A stretch of DNA of 35,847 nt, from the IMG/VR virus record IMGVR_UViG_3300036766_001264, positions 1 through 35,847 of that record. One strand, 5' to 3'. The number at the start of each line of letters is the position of its first letter. Positions within the stretch are counted from its first letter, which is position 1. The translations under genes were made by a program, and so were the position numbers. Below are positions 14,725-23,006 of this stretch, in pieces. Origin of the DNA: a virus. The notes under the pieces were generated by a model that was not told the DNA's origin, made no database searches, and worked only from the letters and a program-made list of their open reading frames with translations.

Positions 14725-15087
14725 TCAACCCTCCGATGAAAGCACCCGACTAATCACTTCATTGATCTTCTCAATATGCCTTACCGTAACATAATGCTCG
14801 CCAGACAAACGAATATCCTCATCAGCCAGGAATGCAGAGATTTGCTCTAGCATGACCTGATTGTTCTCTACAATCTGCTCAATTCGTCTCAGGATATTGG
14901 AATGACTCCTCTTGATCGTCCAGCGCATGCGAGTCATGTACATGCTTTCTAAAAGACTCACCTCTCCATTTTTATTGACGTACACAGGTGAATCGGACTT
15001 GTGCGGTTCATCATTGTAACAACACATGCAGTTGCAGGACTCTTTAAAGACGAAAGGCAGTTTGAGTGTTGGTGATAAAGGGATCAT
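14725..15087 (-). CDS. Hypothetical protein with Cys cluster, lysis-like cassette
   Basis: 120 residues, very strong ribosome binding site (AAAGGAGG four bases before ATG). An N-terminal CNCMCC cluster (about residues 18-23) is followed by a mainly helical region (NILRRIEQIVENNQVMLEQI) and a C-terminal helix. No enzyme motif is seen, so it is not an evident endolysin. The Cys cluster might bind metal. It lies in a four-gene leftward block with two membrane proteins. Confidence 0.62.
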   Translation of the reverse strand: MIPLSPTLKLPFVFKESCNCMCCYNDEPHKSDSPVYVNKNGEVSLLESMYMTRMRWTIKRSHSNILRRIEQIVENNQVMLEQISAFLADEDIRLSGEHYVTVRHIEKINEVISRVLSSEG

Positions 15088-15153
15088 ACGGCCTCCTTTA
15101 CTCTACGCTACTCCCAAGGGGGATTTTAGGCATTAAACCACTTCTTCTAATGA

Positions 15154-15381
15154 TCAAGCTCCCCACCAGAAGTTACGCAAAATATTAACTTGCTGCTCTA
15201 AATTCCAATTGCGTTTTCTAGCGTAATTTTGCGGGTTCACAATGGCATCCAGTTGTCTCCTCAAGCGCTCCACTTTCGCCGCGGTATCCCGATAATCCTT
15301 GGTGCCGGTCTCTCCCATAGCATACAGAGCATTTAGCTTGTATTGCAGGGCGCGTATCTCTTCGTAGACAGTCGGAATCAT
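15154..15381 (-). CDS. Small helical hypothetical protein
   Basis: 75 residues, predicted to be two long helices (YEEIRALQYKLNALYAMGET and DTAAKVERLRRQLDAIV) followed by an aromatic C-terminus (NFWWGA). First gene of the 15381-14341 leftward block, transcribed from the promoter at 15400-15428. No family recognised. Confidence 0.6.
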   Translation of the reverse strand: MIPTVYEEIRALQYKLNALYAMGETGTKDYRDTAAKVERLRRQLDAIVNPQNYARKRNWNLEQQVNILRNFWWGA

Positions 15382-15399
15382 TTTGTTTTTCCTGAGCCA

Positions 15400-15441
15400 A
15401 CCATATCATCATTGATACATATGTGCAAGAGATGTTACGCT
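15400..15441. promoter_or_regulatory. Divergent overlapping promoters around an ACATATGT palindrome
   Basis: Leftward: TTGCAC (complement of 15423-15428), 17-nt spacer, TATGGT (complement of 15400-15405), driving the 15381-14341 block. Rightward: TTGATA (15412-15417), 18-nt spacer, TACGCT (15436-15441), driving the 15466 gene. The palindrome ACATATGT (15417-15424) lies at the centre of both, so one bound repressor could block both directions. The boxes were picked by eye. Confidence 0.55.
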
Positions 15442-15465
15442 GTACAGAGCAGATAGGATGGAAAA

Positions 15466-15804
15466 ATGCTTAAATATAAGTGGAAGTGCAAAATTGATAT
15501 TAAAAATACAATTTTATTTTCGAATAGATTGCGTAAGAGAAATATTCAATTAGAAGATTACATTTTTGAACATATTGATTTTCCTTCAAGTCGCATTTTA
15601 AAATATCTAGAAGCTAAAAAAATAAAAACAGTATATGAATTTCTTACAGTTCCAGAAATGGTATGGAGAAATATACCAAAATTAGGCATAAGAACTTTTA
15701 AGAAAATTTCAGAAATGAGAGAGGAATTGATAGACTGCATTATTCAAAATAATGGTTTAATGACATGGCTAAATGATAAAGAAATTAGAAAATACACATC
15801 CTAA
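15466..15804 (+). CDS. RNA polymerase alpha-CTD-like / helix-hairpin-helix protein
   Basis: 112 residues. Residues about 40-95 follow the pattern of the C-terminal domain of the RNA polymerase alpha subunit: IDFPSSRILKYLEAKKIKTV, then YEFL-EMVWRNIPKLG, then RTFKKISEMREEL. In alpha-CTD the same positions hold the LSVRAxNxLKxxxIxTV, DLLxxxExxLLxIxNxG and KSLxEIxxxL lines that bind the DNA minor groove and activators. A phage protein of this type could act as a transcription modulator, or may only share the helix-hairpin-helix fold. It is transcribed rightward from 15412 and followed three bases later by a zinc-ribbon gene. Confidence 0.65.
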   Translation: MLKYKWKCKIDIKNTILFSNRLRKRNIQLEDYIFEHIDFPSSRILKYLEAKKIKTVYEFLTVPEMVWRNIPKLGIRTFKKISEMREELIDCIIQNNGLMTWLNDKEIRKYTS

Positions 15805-15807
15805 AAT

Positions 15808-15990
15808 ATGAAAACCTGCTTTAAACGCCATAGGATCGACTATGATGCCGAATTCGATTCGAAGTACTGCCCTATCTGCAATGAATGGACTGAGGGCCTG
15901 TGTGACGATCGGTTTTGCGAGTTTTGTCAGAAAAGGCCTGAGAAGCCTTGCCGCGAAAAGGTGCACCACCGTGCGCGCATGTCAATATGA
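15808..15990 (+). CDS. Small zinc-ribbon protein
   Basis: 60 residues with two Cys pairs: CPIC (about residues 21-24) and CEFC (about 37-40), plus an intervening Cys in GLCDDRFC, then the KRPEKPC tail. The line CPICNEWTEGLCDDRFCEFC is a common small phage zinc-finger pattern, also similar to the zinc knuckle of methionyl-tRNA synthetase. The function is unknown, probably binding nucleic acid or a protein partner. It begins three bases after the alpha-CTD-like gene without its own ribosome binding site, so coupling is likely. Confidence 0.7.
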   Translation: MKTCFKRHRIDYDAEFDSKYCPICNEWTEGLCDDRFCEFCQKRPEKPCREKVHHRARMSI

Positions 15991-16049
15991 AAAAAGCCGA
16001 TTGGGACACCTCTTTGTTAATGTACAAAAACTAAATTAAAGATTACCAA

Positions 16050-16078
16050 TTGACTAAAATAGCACATGTGTGTAACAT
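16050..16078 (+). promoter_or_regulatory. Promoter with CACATGTG operator
   Basis: TTGACT (16050-16055), 17-nt spacer, TAACAT (16073-16078). The spacer ends in GCACATGTGTG (16062-16072). It is nearly identical to the promoter at 31753, with the same TTGACTAAA and TAGCACATGTGTG parts. It drives the small membrane protein gene at 16103, after a leader with AAAGGAG. Confidence 0.8.
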
Positions 16079-16102
16079 TTAAAATTAAAGGAGAAAGTTA
16101 AA

Positions 16103-16255
16103 ATGAAAGTGCTTATATATGGAATAATCCTTACAGCTATCTATTTTATCGATTACACATGGTTTGCTTGGATTTTATGCAGCTGGGGCGTGATAACATT
16201 TGTGTTACCTGTAGTCGTTGCAATTATTAAACAAGAGATCAAAAACCAAAGCTAA
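16103..16255 (+). CDS. Small two-segment membrane protein
   Basis: 50 residues: two predicted membrane helices (LIYGIILTAIYFIDYTWFAW and WGVITFVLPVVVAIIK) and a charged C-terminus. It has its own promoter with a CACATGTG operator and AAAGGAG before the ATG. It ends convergently with, and overlaps by 4 bases, the last virion gene. Expression under the shared operator suggests a lysogeny or early function such as superinfection exclusion; a holin role is also possible. No motif decides. Confidence 0.65.
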   Translation: MKVLIYGIILTAIYFIDYTWFAWILCSWGVITFVLPVVVAIIKQEIKNQS

Positions 16256-18264
16256 GTTTTTTTCTTGTCTGAAACTTCTCCTGACGCACGCAAAGTTGTT
16301 TTAGCTGTTTCAAGAAGCCTATCAGCTGCATGCTTCATTATAGTTGGATTATTTGTGTTTGAAGCCAAAATTGCCTCTTCCACCATTTTTAGAAACTCTG
16401 GATTGGAAATTAACTTTGCCGTTTGTCTAGATACAGCCAGCCCGCCAGCTGTTAATGCGAATGGCCATGGATTCCCAGCTAATGCATATCCTGCCTCTGT
16501 GAGTAAAGTTCCTGCTAATCCCATATCAAAAAGAGTAGATGCTGTCTTGCTGGTATTTAGAAATTTATTTGCAGATTCAGAGATCCTATGAGAAGTTTTC
16601 ATTAACCTATCTAAACTTTCAAATCCTTGCTTTCCAAGTAATTCCCTTACTAACTCTCGATTTTGTCCTTTTGTCAGGGTGTTGCCAAATTTTCCAAACT
16701 GGATTTGATTACTTGCGCCTTGCTCTAAACTTTTTTCAATGAGCTGCTCAAGTTTAAATCGAGATATATCTTTGAAAAGCTCTCTTCCTTCAGCTGATCC
16801 GTGCAAAGCCTTTTTAATCTCACGGATTCCTTGGGTGGTATTCATCTTTGATAGGATCTGCCTAGGATCTTGGGTTTTCAAAGATGCTGCAATGTTTTTA
16901 TTTCTGAATGTGCGCGAATGCTCACCAAACTTCTTATCAGCCAACTTATAATCTTTGGCAAATTGCGCATCGATACGTCCATATTGTTGTATTGTTTCGT
17001 CAATCTCTTTCGCCAAAGTTATAAGAAGTTTCTTAGTTCCTCCTTCTATCTCATAGTCTACGATATCATGTATGGCAACTTTGTCATTGATCAGATCCTT
17101 AACCTTGGCTCCCTTCAATTGGCCTTCGGCAGTCATAACATCTTTCTTGAGATCTTCAATGAATTGCAAGACAGCTTTTTGCTCGGTTCCCTTCAGACTT
17201 CCAGGCTTCAACTCGGATTCGAGGCGGTTGATCGTGGCGATAACCTTATCCGGATAGACGACGGAGGCGTCACTCAAGCGTTTTTTAGAACCGTTATAGA
17301 TATCGCGATATTGACGCTGGCTTACATCCCTTTCCGCTTTTAAAGCATTCTGTAGCACTTCTCCGGCATCATGTACCGTCTCGAATTGAGCTTTCCCGAG
17401 ATTATCAGCCAATTTTTTGTATTGTGCTACTACTTGATTCGAAAGAGTTTTCTTAAATTCTTCCAGTGCATTTCCGGTCAGGCTAGAAGAGGCCAATTTT
17501 GTTTGAAGGCCTTCTATAAAATGATTCTTTGTCATAGTTCCAATATCTAATTGGATTCCAGCTTCCCTAGCGTCGTTGATGATTTGCTTTTGAAGTTCAA
17601 TGGTTTCTTGGGGGGTAAATTTAGCAACTGCTTTGGCTAAATTCTTTTTTGGCGATATAACTGCCTTGAATAATCTACCGACACCTGCGGGAGTAGCGGC
17701 TCCAATTGCTCCGGTTACTAACTGTCCAATAGGCCCAAGATTACTTTCTTCACCTATCTGAATTCCTGCGGCTAGACCGCCAAGGGAAAGAAGCCCTTTA
17801 ACCCCCCCAACACCTCCCAAAGATGGCGCTTCTCCCACAAATCTACCGAATTTTTCCAATCCTTTTTCGAAGGATCCTTCAGGCTGAGCAATCTTTTTCC
17901 CACTCAAGGTTTTTAGATCTTTTTGTTTTTCTCTCACTTCTTCATATGTAGGAAAAGCTTCGGAAGCTGATTTTTTCAACCATTCAGGAGCATTTTTTTC
18001 GAACTCTTCTTGCTTGGATAAATTACCTCCAAGAGCGCCTACTAATGTTTTTGTAAGATCATACGCTGTCCTTGGCAATGCTCTAAATCCTGCTGCGACC
18101 GCTTGACCCATAATTTGCCCAGGACGTTCAATAAATTCTTCATATAAGCCGCCATCTTCCCGTTTAGGTTTTCTTAAAAACTGAGAAAATTCAGTATTAG
18201 AATTCTTGGATTGATTGGCTGGAGCTTTTCGAAGGAATTGTGAAAAATCCTGATTAGCATTCAT
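16252..18264 (-). CDS. Large internal virion / DNA-ejection protein
   Basis: 670 residues, last gene of the virion operon, where P22 encodes its largest ejection protein (gp16, 609 residues). The N-terminus holds a duplicated motif, DFSQFLRK (6-13) and EFSQFLRK (25-32), of a kind seen at the start of phage internal proteins. Residues ~140-205 are glycine-rich and hydrophobic (VGGVKGLLSLGGLAAGIQIG, IGQLVTGAIGAATPAGVG) and could insert into membranes. The middle (220-560) is mostly helical. A second hydrophobic stretch is near 585-630. No transglycosylase motif was recognised. Function is inferred from position, length and composition. Confidence 0.65.
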   Translation of the reverse strand: MNANQDFSQFLRKAPANQSKNSNTEFSQFLRKPKREDGGLYEEFIERPGQIMGQAVAAGFRALPRTAYDLTKTLVGALGGNLSKQEEFEKNAPEWLKKSASEAFPTYEEVREKQKDLKTLSGKKIAQPEGSFEKGLEKFGRFVGEAPSLGGVGGVKGLLSLGGLAAGIQIGEESNLGPIGQLVTGAIGAATPAGVGRLFKAVISPKKNLAKAVAKFTPQETIELQKQIINDAREAGIQLDIGTMTKNHFIEGLQTKLASSSLTGNALEEFKKTLSNQVVAQYKKLADNLGKAQFETVHDAGEVLQNALKAERDVSQRQYRDIYNGSKKRLSDASVVYPDKVIATINRLESELKPGSLKGTEQKAVLQFIEDLKKDVMTAEGQLKGAKVKDLINDKVAIHDIVDYEIEGGTKKLLITLAKEIDETIQQYGRIDAQFAKDYKLADKKFGEHSRTFRNKNIAASLKTQDPRQILSKMNTTQGIREIKKALHGSAEGRELFKDISRFKLEQLIEKSLEQGASNQIQFGKFGNTLTKGQNRELVRELLGKQGFESLDRLMKTSHRISESANKFLNTSKTASTLFDMGLAGTLLTEAGYALAGNPWPFALTAGGLAVSRQTAKLISNPEFLKMVEEAILASNTNNPTIMKHAADRLLETAKTTLRASGEVSDKKKT

Positions 18265-19004
18265 TATTTTAGACCTTGTGACAGAGCTTTTTCATAGAGA
18301 TCGGATGGAATGTCATACACATTTCCCTGAGCATCTCGCATTTCACGGGTTGCTTCATTTGCCCCCTGTTGACCCGAATTTTGCCCAAGCAGCTGTCTCA
18401 ATCCTTTAATCTTACCTTTCTGCGTTTCATTTGTATCACTGACCTGAGGAATGTAATTTTCATTGATGAATTTAAATTCCTTCTCGGTCATTCCTCTAGG
18501 GAACATGCTTTTAAAAAGAGGAAGCACTGCAGCTTGAAGAGATTGGAATTGACCACGATTAAATCTAGCTTCGCTTGATGGATTCCATCCCCCACTCAGA
18601 CCAATCCCTTCTTTTCCTATCAAATCTTCTATAGAATCCAGTGTTTTACCTACCGAATCTAGATTGGATTTAACACCTGCTTGACCTTTTGTTTTGAGGA
18701 TCTCCTTATTGAGCCCTTCAGGAAGATTAGGATTCAATCCTTGTTCTTGATAAGCCTGCTGCTGTCTTTGCTGAGTCTGCTCTTGAACTTTGCTTTGTAA
18801 TATCTGCAATGCCTGTGGCTGCCTATCAGGAGAGACATTTTGTAGGATCGATTGAAAGGCTGTCTGCATGGCTTGAGGATCTTCGGAAGCGCTAGCCTTC
18901 CCTAGGATTTCGTCTATTGCACTTTTATCACGCGCTCCCTGTATGCCTCTACTCACATTTCCAGAGATTTTACCTCCTAATTCGAATGAACTTGGCATGC
19001 TCAT
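18264..19004 (-). CDS. Putative ejection protein (middle of three)
   Basis: 246 residues, Gln-rich and predicted helical (AFQSILQNVSPDRQPQALQI, KVQEQTQQRQQQAYQEQ), with a C-terminal globular-looking part (RGMTEKEFKFINENYIPQ). It shares one base with the start of the 670-residue gene and overlaps the preceding gene by ATGA. In P22-like order this is the place of gp20. Gln/Ala-rich helical proteins are typical of phage ejection machinery, but sequence alone does not prove it. Confidence 0.6.
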   Translation of the reverse strand: MSMPSSFELGGKISGNVSRGIQGARDKSAIDEILGKASASEDPQAMQTAFQSILQNVSPDRQPQALQILQSKVQEQTQQRQQQAYQEQGLNPNLPEGLNKEILKTKGQAGVKSNLDSVGKTLDSIEDLIGKEGIGLSGGWNPSSEARFNRGQFQSLQAAVLPLFKSMFPRGMTEKEFKFINENYIPQVSDTNETQKGKIKGLRQLLGQNSGQQGANEATREMRDAQGNVYDIPSDLYEKALSQGLK

Positions 19005-19723
19005 TGCATCACTCCGGTATATGGGTTATATGATTGTTCATCATTTTCGAATCCTTTACGAGGAGGGCGATATGTATCATTTAATGAATGTCCAGGTGCA
19101 TTTTGATTATCAAATTGACCATTAGCATTTTTTTTGAATGTTCCTAGAATTCCCTCGATATCTCCACCAAATCGATCTCCTGATAGATAACCACCTAATC
19201 CTTGCAACGCAGCATCACCCCAGGACTGATCGGCCCCTACTCCTGGCCCTGCGCTTAGGATGCCATTAAGAGCCCCTGCCTTGCGGTTCTGTGCCTGCTG
19301 TTGATAATTGGCATAATGTTCATTTAAAAGCTGATCCATATCAACGCCAGCACGGGTTAGCTCATCCTGTAGCCCTGTACTATATTGCTGGCCCTGGCCT
19401 ATATAGGATTGCTGAATTCCAGGAGCGGTCTGGTTCTTAAACCTAGCTCTTGCAGGTTCTGCGAATGATTTATTGAAATCAGCTTCATTAGCCTGAAAAA
19501 GATCTGCATAAGGGCCGTTACCATTTAGAGATCCCATTAACTGATCGATTAACTCTTTCTGCTTTTTCTGAGTATCGGTCTGCTCATTTTTCTTACGACC
19601 AAGCAATCCGCCGCCTATACCCCCGATCAAGCCGCCTGCTAATGTTCCCCAAGGGCCAAATGCTGAACCGATGGTTGCTCCTGTTCCTGCTCCTCCTGCT
19701 GCTCCTCCGAAATCAAATGACAT
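19001..19723 (-). CDS. Putative ejection protein (first of three)
   Basis: 240 residues from the ATG at 19723, chosen over 19750 because AAGGG lies before it and the first nine residues of the longer form look unnatural. The N-terminus is a glycine/alanine-rich hydrophobic block (GGAAGGAGTGATIGSAFGPW, LAGGLIGGIGGGLLG) followed by a basic RKK and a hydrophilic helical region. Small phage ejection proteins (P22 gp7) share this build. It is the first of three consecutive genes with the sizes small, small, large at the end of the virion operon. Confidence 0.62.
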   Translation of the reverse strand: MSFDFGGAAGGAGTGATIGSAFGPWGTLAGGLIGGIGGGLLGRKKNEQTDTQKKQKELIDQLMGSLNGNGPYADLFQANEADFNKSFAEPARARFKNQTAPGIQQSYIGQGQQYSTGLQDELTRAGVDMDQLLNEHYANYQQQAQNRKAGALNGILSAGPGVGADQSWGDAALQGLGGYLSGDRFGGDIEGILGTFKKNANGQFDNQNAPGHSLNDTYRPPRKGFENDEQSYNPYTGVMQ

Positions 19724-19731
19724 ATTTTCCC

Positions 19732-19998
19732 TTAGGACAACGAAGTCCACGTAACCGCACTAGAAGATTGATGCTTAGTTAGCATTTCCACCTTCATAGT
19801 GCTAGTATTTATATTGATATCTCCATTATTCAAAAATGTATCAGTAGTCAGACCATTGGTATTTCGTTGATACACATCTGGCTTCTTATTTAGCTGAATG
19901 GCTATATCTCGATACATCTGTTCAACGATGACAAGCAGATCCTCTACTGTCATCTGCGATCTGTCGCCCACTTCGTAATATTCTGCAATTTTAGCCAT
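19732..19998 (-). CDS. Small virion-operon protein
   Basis: 88 residues with AGGATTTT before the ATG. The N-terminal half is helical (MTVEDLLVIVEQMYRDIAIQ), the C-terminal half beta-rich with ININTSTMKVEMLTK. It lies between the large hub-like protein and the ejection genes, where P22 has small tail or assembly proteins. No family recognised. Confidence 0.6.
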   Translation of the reverse strand: MAKIAEYYEVGDRSQMTVEDLLVIVEQMYRDIAIQLNKKPDVYQRNTNGLTTDTFLNNGDININTSTMKVEMLTKHQSSSAVTWTSLS

Positions 19999-20004
19999 AA
20001 AATC

Positions 20005-21864
20005 CTACGAGCTCGTGAGAGCTCCCGCGCTACAATGTATACGAATTGAGGTTATAATTGTCTGTGTTCCTACGCTGCTATTTCGCAAGACAAATGTTAG
20101 AAAATTGGATTCCTGATCAACGATCATCTCTAGCCATTGTTGAGCCTTTGTAGTTGTATCGCTAGGAACCATTAACGCCGTCTTAAATGGAGACTCTTCC
20201 TCATCGTCGTATACATCCACATAAAGTGGAGAAGATGCCGTATTCAATAGACATTCGACATGGGATACATACACCTTCCTTCCAACTGAACGATAAGGAT
20301 TAAATGGACTCATTTGTGCTTCAAAATCAATAGGTTTTGAGACAGTTCCTCCAGAAGTATACGCCGTAAATCCTATGCTATTCACGTTTACCGTTATGCT
20401 ATTCGTTGTAATAGCGGTTACTGTTAGAGTTAGATCATTGATTTCTGTCATACCCAGTACATTCTCAAAAGTTACTAAATCTCCCACCTGAAATGGGGAA
20501 TCCGTGATTCCCACAACTGCGCTTGAAGCTTGAGAAATGCTAGAGATATTCAAGAAATAATCATTGAACCCTTGATTAATCTGGTAGACAAATCCTAGAT
20601 TGTCTCCCGCAAGCGTCTTTTGTGTAGAGGCATTCAACCCAATTCTGTTCCAGATCTCCTCTGTTTCATCCATACGAGCCCATTCAGGATTATTAATTTC
20701 GTCAATATCGTTCCAGACGAAATTTTCTCCTAGATCTGTTTGTCCAAATACACTGAATCTCTGATCATTAATAGAGAATGAATTTTCTTCATAATTATAT
20801 GCCAGCACCGCATCTTGAGTGGTTGCAGTAAGATTAGAACCAACTGACCGATATGAAAAGATAAATTGAGCATTTATTCGATCAAATCCCCCATAGGAAA
20901 GCCCAAAATTATCCTGATCCACAAAATCTGCTGTGAAATAAGGAATCTTATCATCGAATCGAACAGATTTCCTACCATCCGTAGTAACAAACCCTGTCTT
21001 TCCCATGGACTTCACTTCATAGGCCCATGAGACAGCCGAAAAACCCGCGTCTGTTCCAAGTACCGATGGGATTTTTCTAGTGAAAACTGGGTTAAAAGCG
21101 TCTCTAGTCTTTTCCAGCACCCAGTTAGAGCGCGAGAAATTCATGATCATGACATCGCCTAGAGATATGGCGCCCTGCATGACTTCATAAGTATCGCATT
21201 GAGCAAGCCCAGACCCAGGAACATTAAATTTATCGCCATTGCCGGCAGTATCCCGAATGCCTGAAAACAGGATTCCTTGCAAGTATGTTCCTAAAGAAGT
21301 CGTGGGAACAAAGAAATTGAGTCTTTCATTGAACCAAACTACATTTACCGCTCTCACTAGATTTCCTATAGAAGCCGCAGGTTGCTCAAAATTTGTGTTA
21401 TCTACTGCATTGGTAAAAACTTTTACATCAGTGCCATCATAAAAATAGATGGCAGACATGCCAGATCCAGTAAATACGAATCTGCTAGTTCCGGAAGCAG
21501 TGGGGTAACTTGTGCCAGAAACGTACGCTTCAGGACTAGCTATGCCAAATCCAAGTGCTGGGGCAGCTCCAGCCATAGGAATTTGATCGAAGACGTTCGT
21601 TCCGCTGTTGTATGAATACAAAAAATCCTGACTGCACACAAGAAGTTGCGTATCCCCATCAACCTCAACATTCTCAAAAATACCCATTATGCGAGACTTA
21701 TCGGAAACTTGATCTGCAAATTGGATGAATCCCTTACGCGATTGGAGCACTTGGCGATAGATGTAGCCATTCTTCATATTCTCAAATGCGTCGGATGGGT
21801 CTAGGAAGGAAACGCCGGCCCGATCCATCCCTGTGCGATACCCAGTAATCTCGACGATATCCAT
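20005..21864 (-). CDS. Large tail-hub / stabilisation-like protein
   Basis: 619 residues, almost all beta. Runs such as TQLLVCSQDFLYSYN, SRFVFTGSGMSAIYFYDGTD, VVWFNERLNFFVPTT, KTGFVTTDGRKSVRFDD and DAVLAYNYEENSFSINDQRF look like blades of a beta-propeller, as in the gp10-type stabilisation and tail-hub proteins of short-tailed phages. Residues about 440-515 carry a separate small beta domain (SSAVVGITDSPFQVGDLVTF ... TVTAITTNSITVN) also found in two other virion proteins here. Start overlaps the stop of the preceding gene (TAATG). Position after the connector genes supports a tail-tube closure role. Homology to gp10 is not proven. Confidence 0.6.
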   Translation of the reverse strand: MDIVEITGYRTGMDRAGVSFLDPSDAFENMKNGYIYRQVLQSRKGFIQFADQVSDKSRIMGIFENVEVDGDTQLLVCSQDFLYSYNSGTNVFDQIPMAGAAPALGFGIASPEAYVSGTSYPTASGTSRFVFTGSGMSAIYFYDGTDVKVFTNAVDNTNFEQPAASIGNLVRAVNVVWFNERLNFFVPTTSLGTYLQGILFSGIRDTAGNGDKFNVPGSGLAQCDTYEVMQGAISLGDVMIMNFSRSNWVLEKTRDAFNPVFTRKIPSVLGTDAGFSAVSWAYEVKSMGKTGFVTTDGRKSVRFDDKIPYFTADFVDQDNFGLSYGGFDRINAQFIFSYRSVGSNLTATTQDAVLAYNYEENSFSINDQRFSVFGQTDLGENFVWNDIDEINNPEWARMDETEEIWNRIGLNASTQKTLAGDNLGFVYQINQGFNDYFLNISSISQASSAVVGITDSPFQVGDLVTFENVLGMTEINDLTLTVTAITTNSITVNVNSIGFTAYTSGGTVSKPIDFEAQMSPFNPYRSVGRKVYVSHVECLLNTASSPLYVDVYDDEEESPFKTALMVPSDTTTKAQQWLEMIVDQESNFLTFVLRNSSVGTQTIITSIRIHCSAGALTSS

Positions 21865-22472
21865 TAAGTTGCCCAGTACATGATACGGTATTGGTACGTA
21901 GCGCTAGCCCCATAATATAGACGCGCTTTTAAATTTAGATCGCTAGCCTGGTCACCATTTGCTAACCGAACATTAAAACTATATGTAGATTGCGAATTAC
22001 CAGCCAACGTGATAGACGAATATCCTTCAGTCAACGTAGCCGAAGATTTGAAGTACCCGAAAGTCATGTCTTGCGTATCCGTATCCGTGAATAGATAGAC
22101 CTGCCCGTAGGAATGCGCTGGGATCGCTACAATCGTCGTATATGTGCTAGTTGAAGTAATACTGATCGTGCCTGTCAGAAACGTAGGGATGAACTGATAA
22201 GCAGTTCCTGTAGCATTCTTCCAGAATCCTTGAATAGCTGTATTGGTTGCAGACGGCGCCTTAGCATAAATGACCCCACCCAGAGCCGGTGTTAGGTCGC
22301 TTGTCTGCGTCTGCAAATTCACCTGATCATGATAGCCGTCGGTACCATCTCCAATGTTCCAGAAGTGATCTAGATTCATTGTGGTTTCAATATAGGCGGT
22401 ATTCTGCAGACCAGGTGTTGTGTTAGCTGCGACGGATTTAGAACCGTCGGGCCATAATGACGACCAGACCAT
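21864..22472 (-). CDS. Beta-rich virion protein
   Basis: 202 residues, rich in Thr, Ser, Tyr and Gln, with beta patterning throughout and very few charges (YIETTMNLDHFWNIGDGTDG; FLTGTISITSTSTYTTIVAI; YGQVYLFTDTDTQDMTFGYF). It is likely a surface or tail structural protein. It overlaps both neighbours by one to four bases. No family recognised with certainty. Confidence 0.62.
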   Translation of the reverse strand: MVWSSLWPDGSKSVAANTTPGLQNTAYIETTMNLDHFWNIGDGTDGYHDQVNLQTQTSDLTPALGGVIYAKAPSATNTAIQGFWKNATGTAYQFIPTFLTGTISITSTSTYTTIVAIPAHSYGQVYLFTDTDTQDMTFGYFKSSATLTEGYSSITLAGNSQSTYSFNVRLANGDQASDLNLKARLYYGASATYQYRIMYWAT

Positions 22473-22720
22473 TATCTTCCCTTGCCCTTCATTTTATCAG
22501 GTTTGACACGTTTCTTTTTAGAATATCCTTCTTTTGCTCTACCCAATGCTTGAGCGATATCAGCAGGTTTAGCACGGGGGCGATTATCCGAATCAGCATC
22601 TTCATAATCTTCTTCCTCTATATCTTCAGCATATTTACGGCCAGCTACTTGCTTGCCGCCTTTCTTATTTACTTTTTTTGCAGGAGGCATTTTCTCTTTG
22701 AATTTACTTAGCTTTGACAT
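22472..22720 (-). CDS. Small highly charged virion-operon protein
   Basis: 82 residues, basic ends (KEKMPPAKKVNKKGGKQ and KKKRVKPDKMKGKGR) around an acidic core (DIEEEDYEDADSDN). Compositionally suited to bind DNA or capsid interior. It ends at the start of the 202-residue gene (one-base overlap) and its start lies inside the 35-residue gene upstream. No family recognised. Confidence 0.55.
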   Translation of the reverse strand: MSKLSKFKEKMPPAKKVNKKGGKQVAGRKYAEDIEEEDYEDADSDNRPRAKPADIAQALGRAKEGYSKKKRVKPDKMKGKGR

Positions 22721-22811
22721 TTTTCACCTTTGGTTTTTGCGATCCCTTTTTCATGTCGTCCATCATCTTTTTTTTCATCATCACTGATGCGTCTTTCTTC
22801 ATGTCTTTCAT
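22704..22811 (-). CDS. Micro-protein rich in Lys, Met and Asp
   Basis: 35 residues (MKDMKKDASVMMKKKMMDDM...), extremely Lys- and Met-rich. A GTG at 22817 in the same frame would add two residues and overlap the previous stop. The 3' end overlaps the next gene by 17 bases. The packed arrangement with small basic proteins on both sides suggests it is translated, perhaps as a capsid-internal peptide. Confidence 0.45.
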   Translation of the reverse strand: MKDMKKDASVMMKKKMMDDMKKGSQKPKVKNVKAK

Positions 22812-22816
22812 TTTCA

Positions 22817-22972
22817 CTATCGACCTCTGGCTTGTTTTTTCTTCCCGCGTCTAGCTTCGCTATAAGCGATTGCTATGGCTTGTTTTTGCGGTTTTCCTGC
22901 ATTAATTTCAGCTCGAATATTTGAAGAAAAACCTTCTTTAGTTCTGGCTTTTTTGCCTTTTTTTAGCGGCAT
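22817..22972 (-). CDS. Small basic phage protein (DUF6496-like)
   Basis: 51 residues beginning MPLKKGKKARTKEGFSSNIR and containing AGKPQKQAIAIAYSEARR. The pattern 'small basic start, N-I/M-R-x-E, AGKP-x-KQA-x-AIAY' is that of a short protein family widespread in phages (I associate it with DUF6496). It is found among virion genes of many podovirus-like phages; the function is unknown. The length is usual for the family. Confidence 0.75.
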   Translation of the reverse strand: MPLKKGKKARTKEGFSSNIRAEINAGKPQKQAIAIAYSEARRGKKKQARGR

Positions 22973-23006
22973 TTTTTCATCCTATTTATATTCATAAGTC
23001 CTTAAG

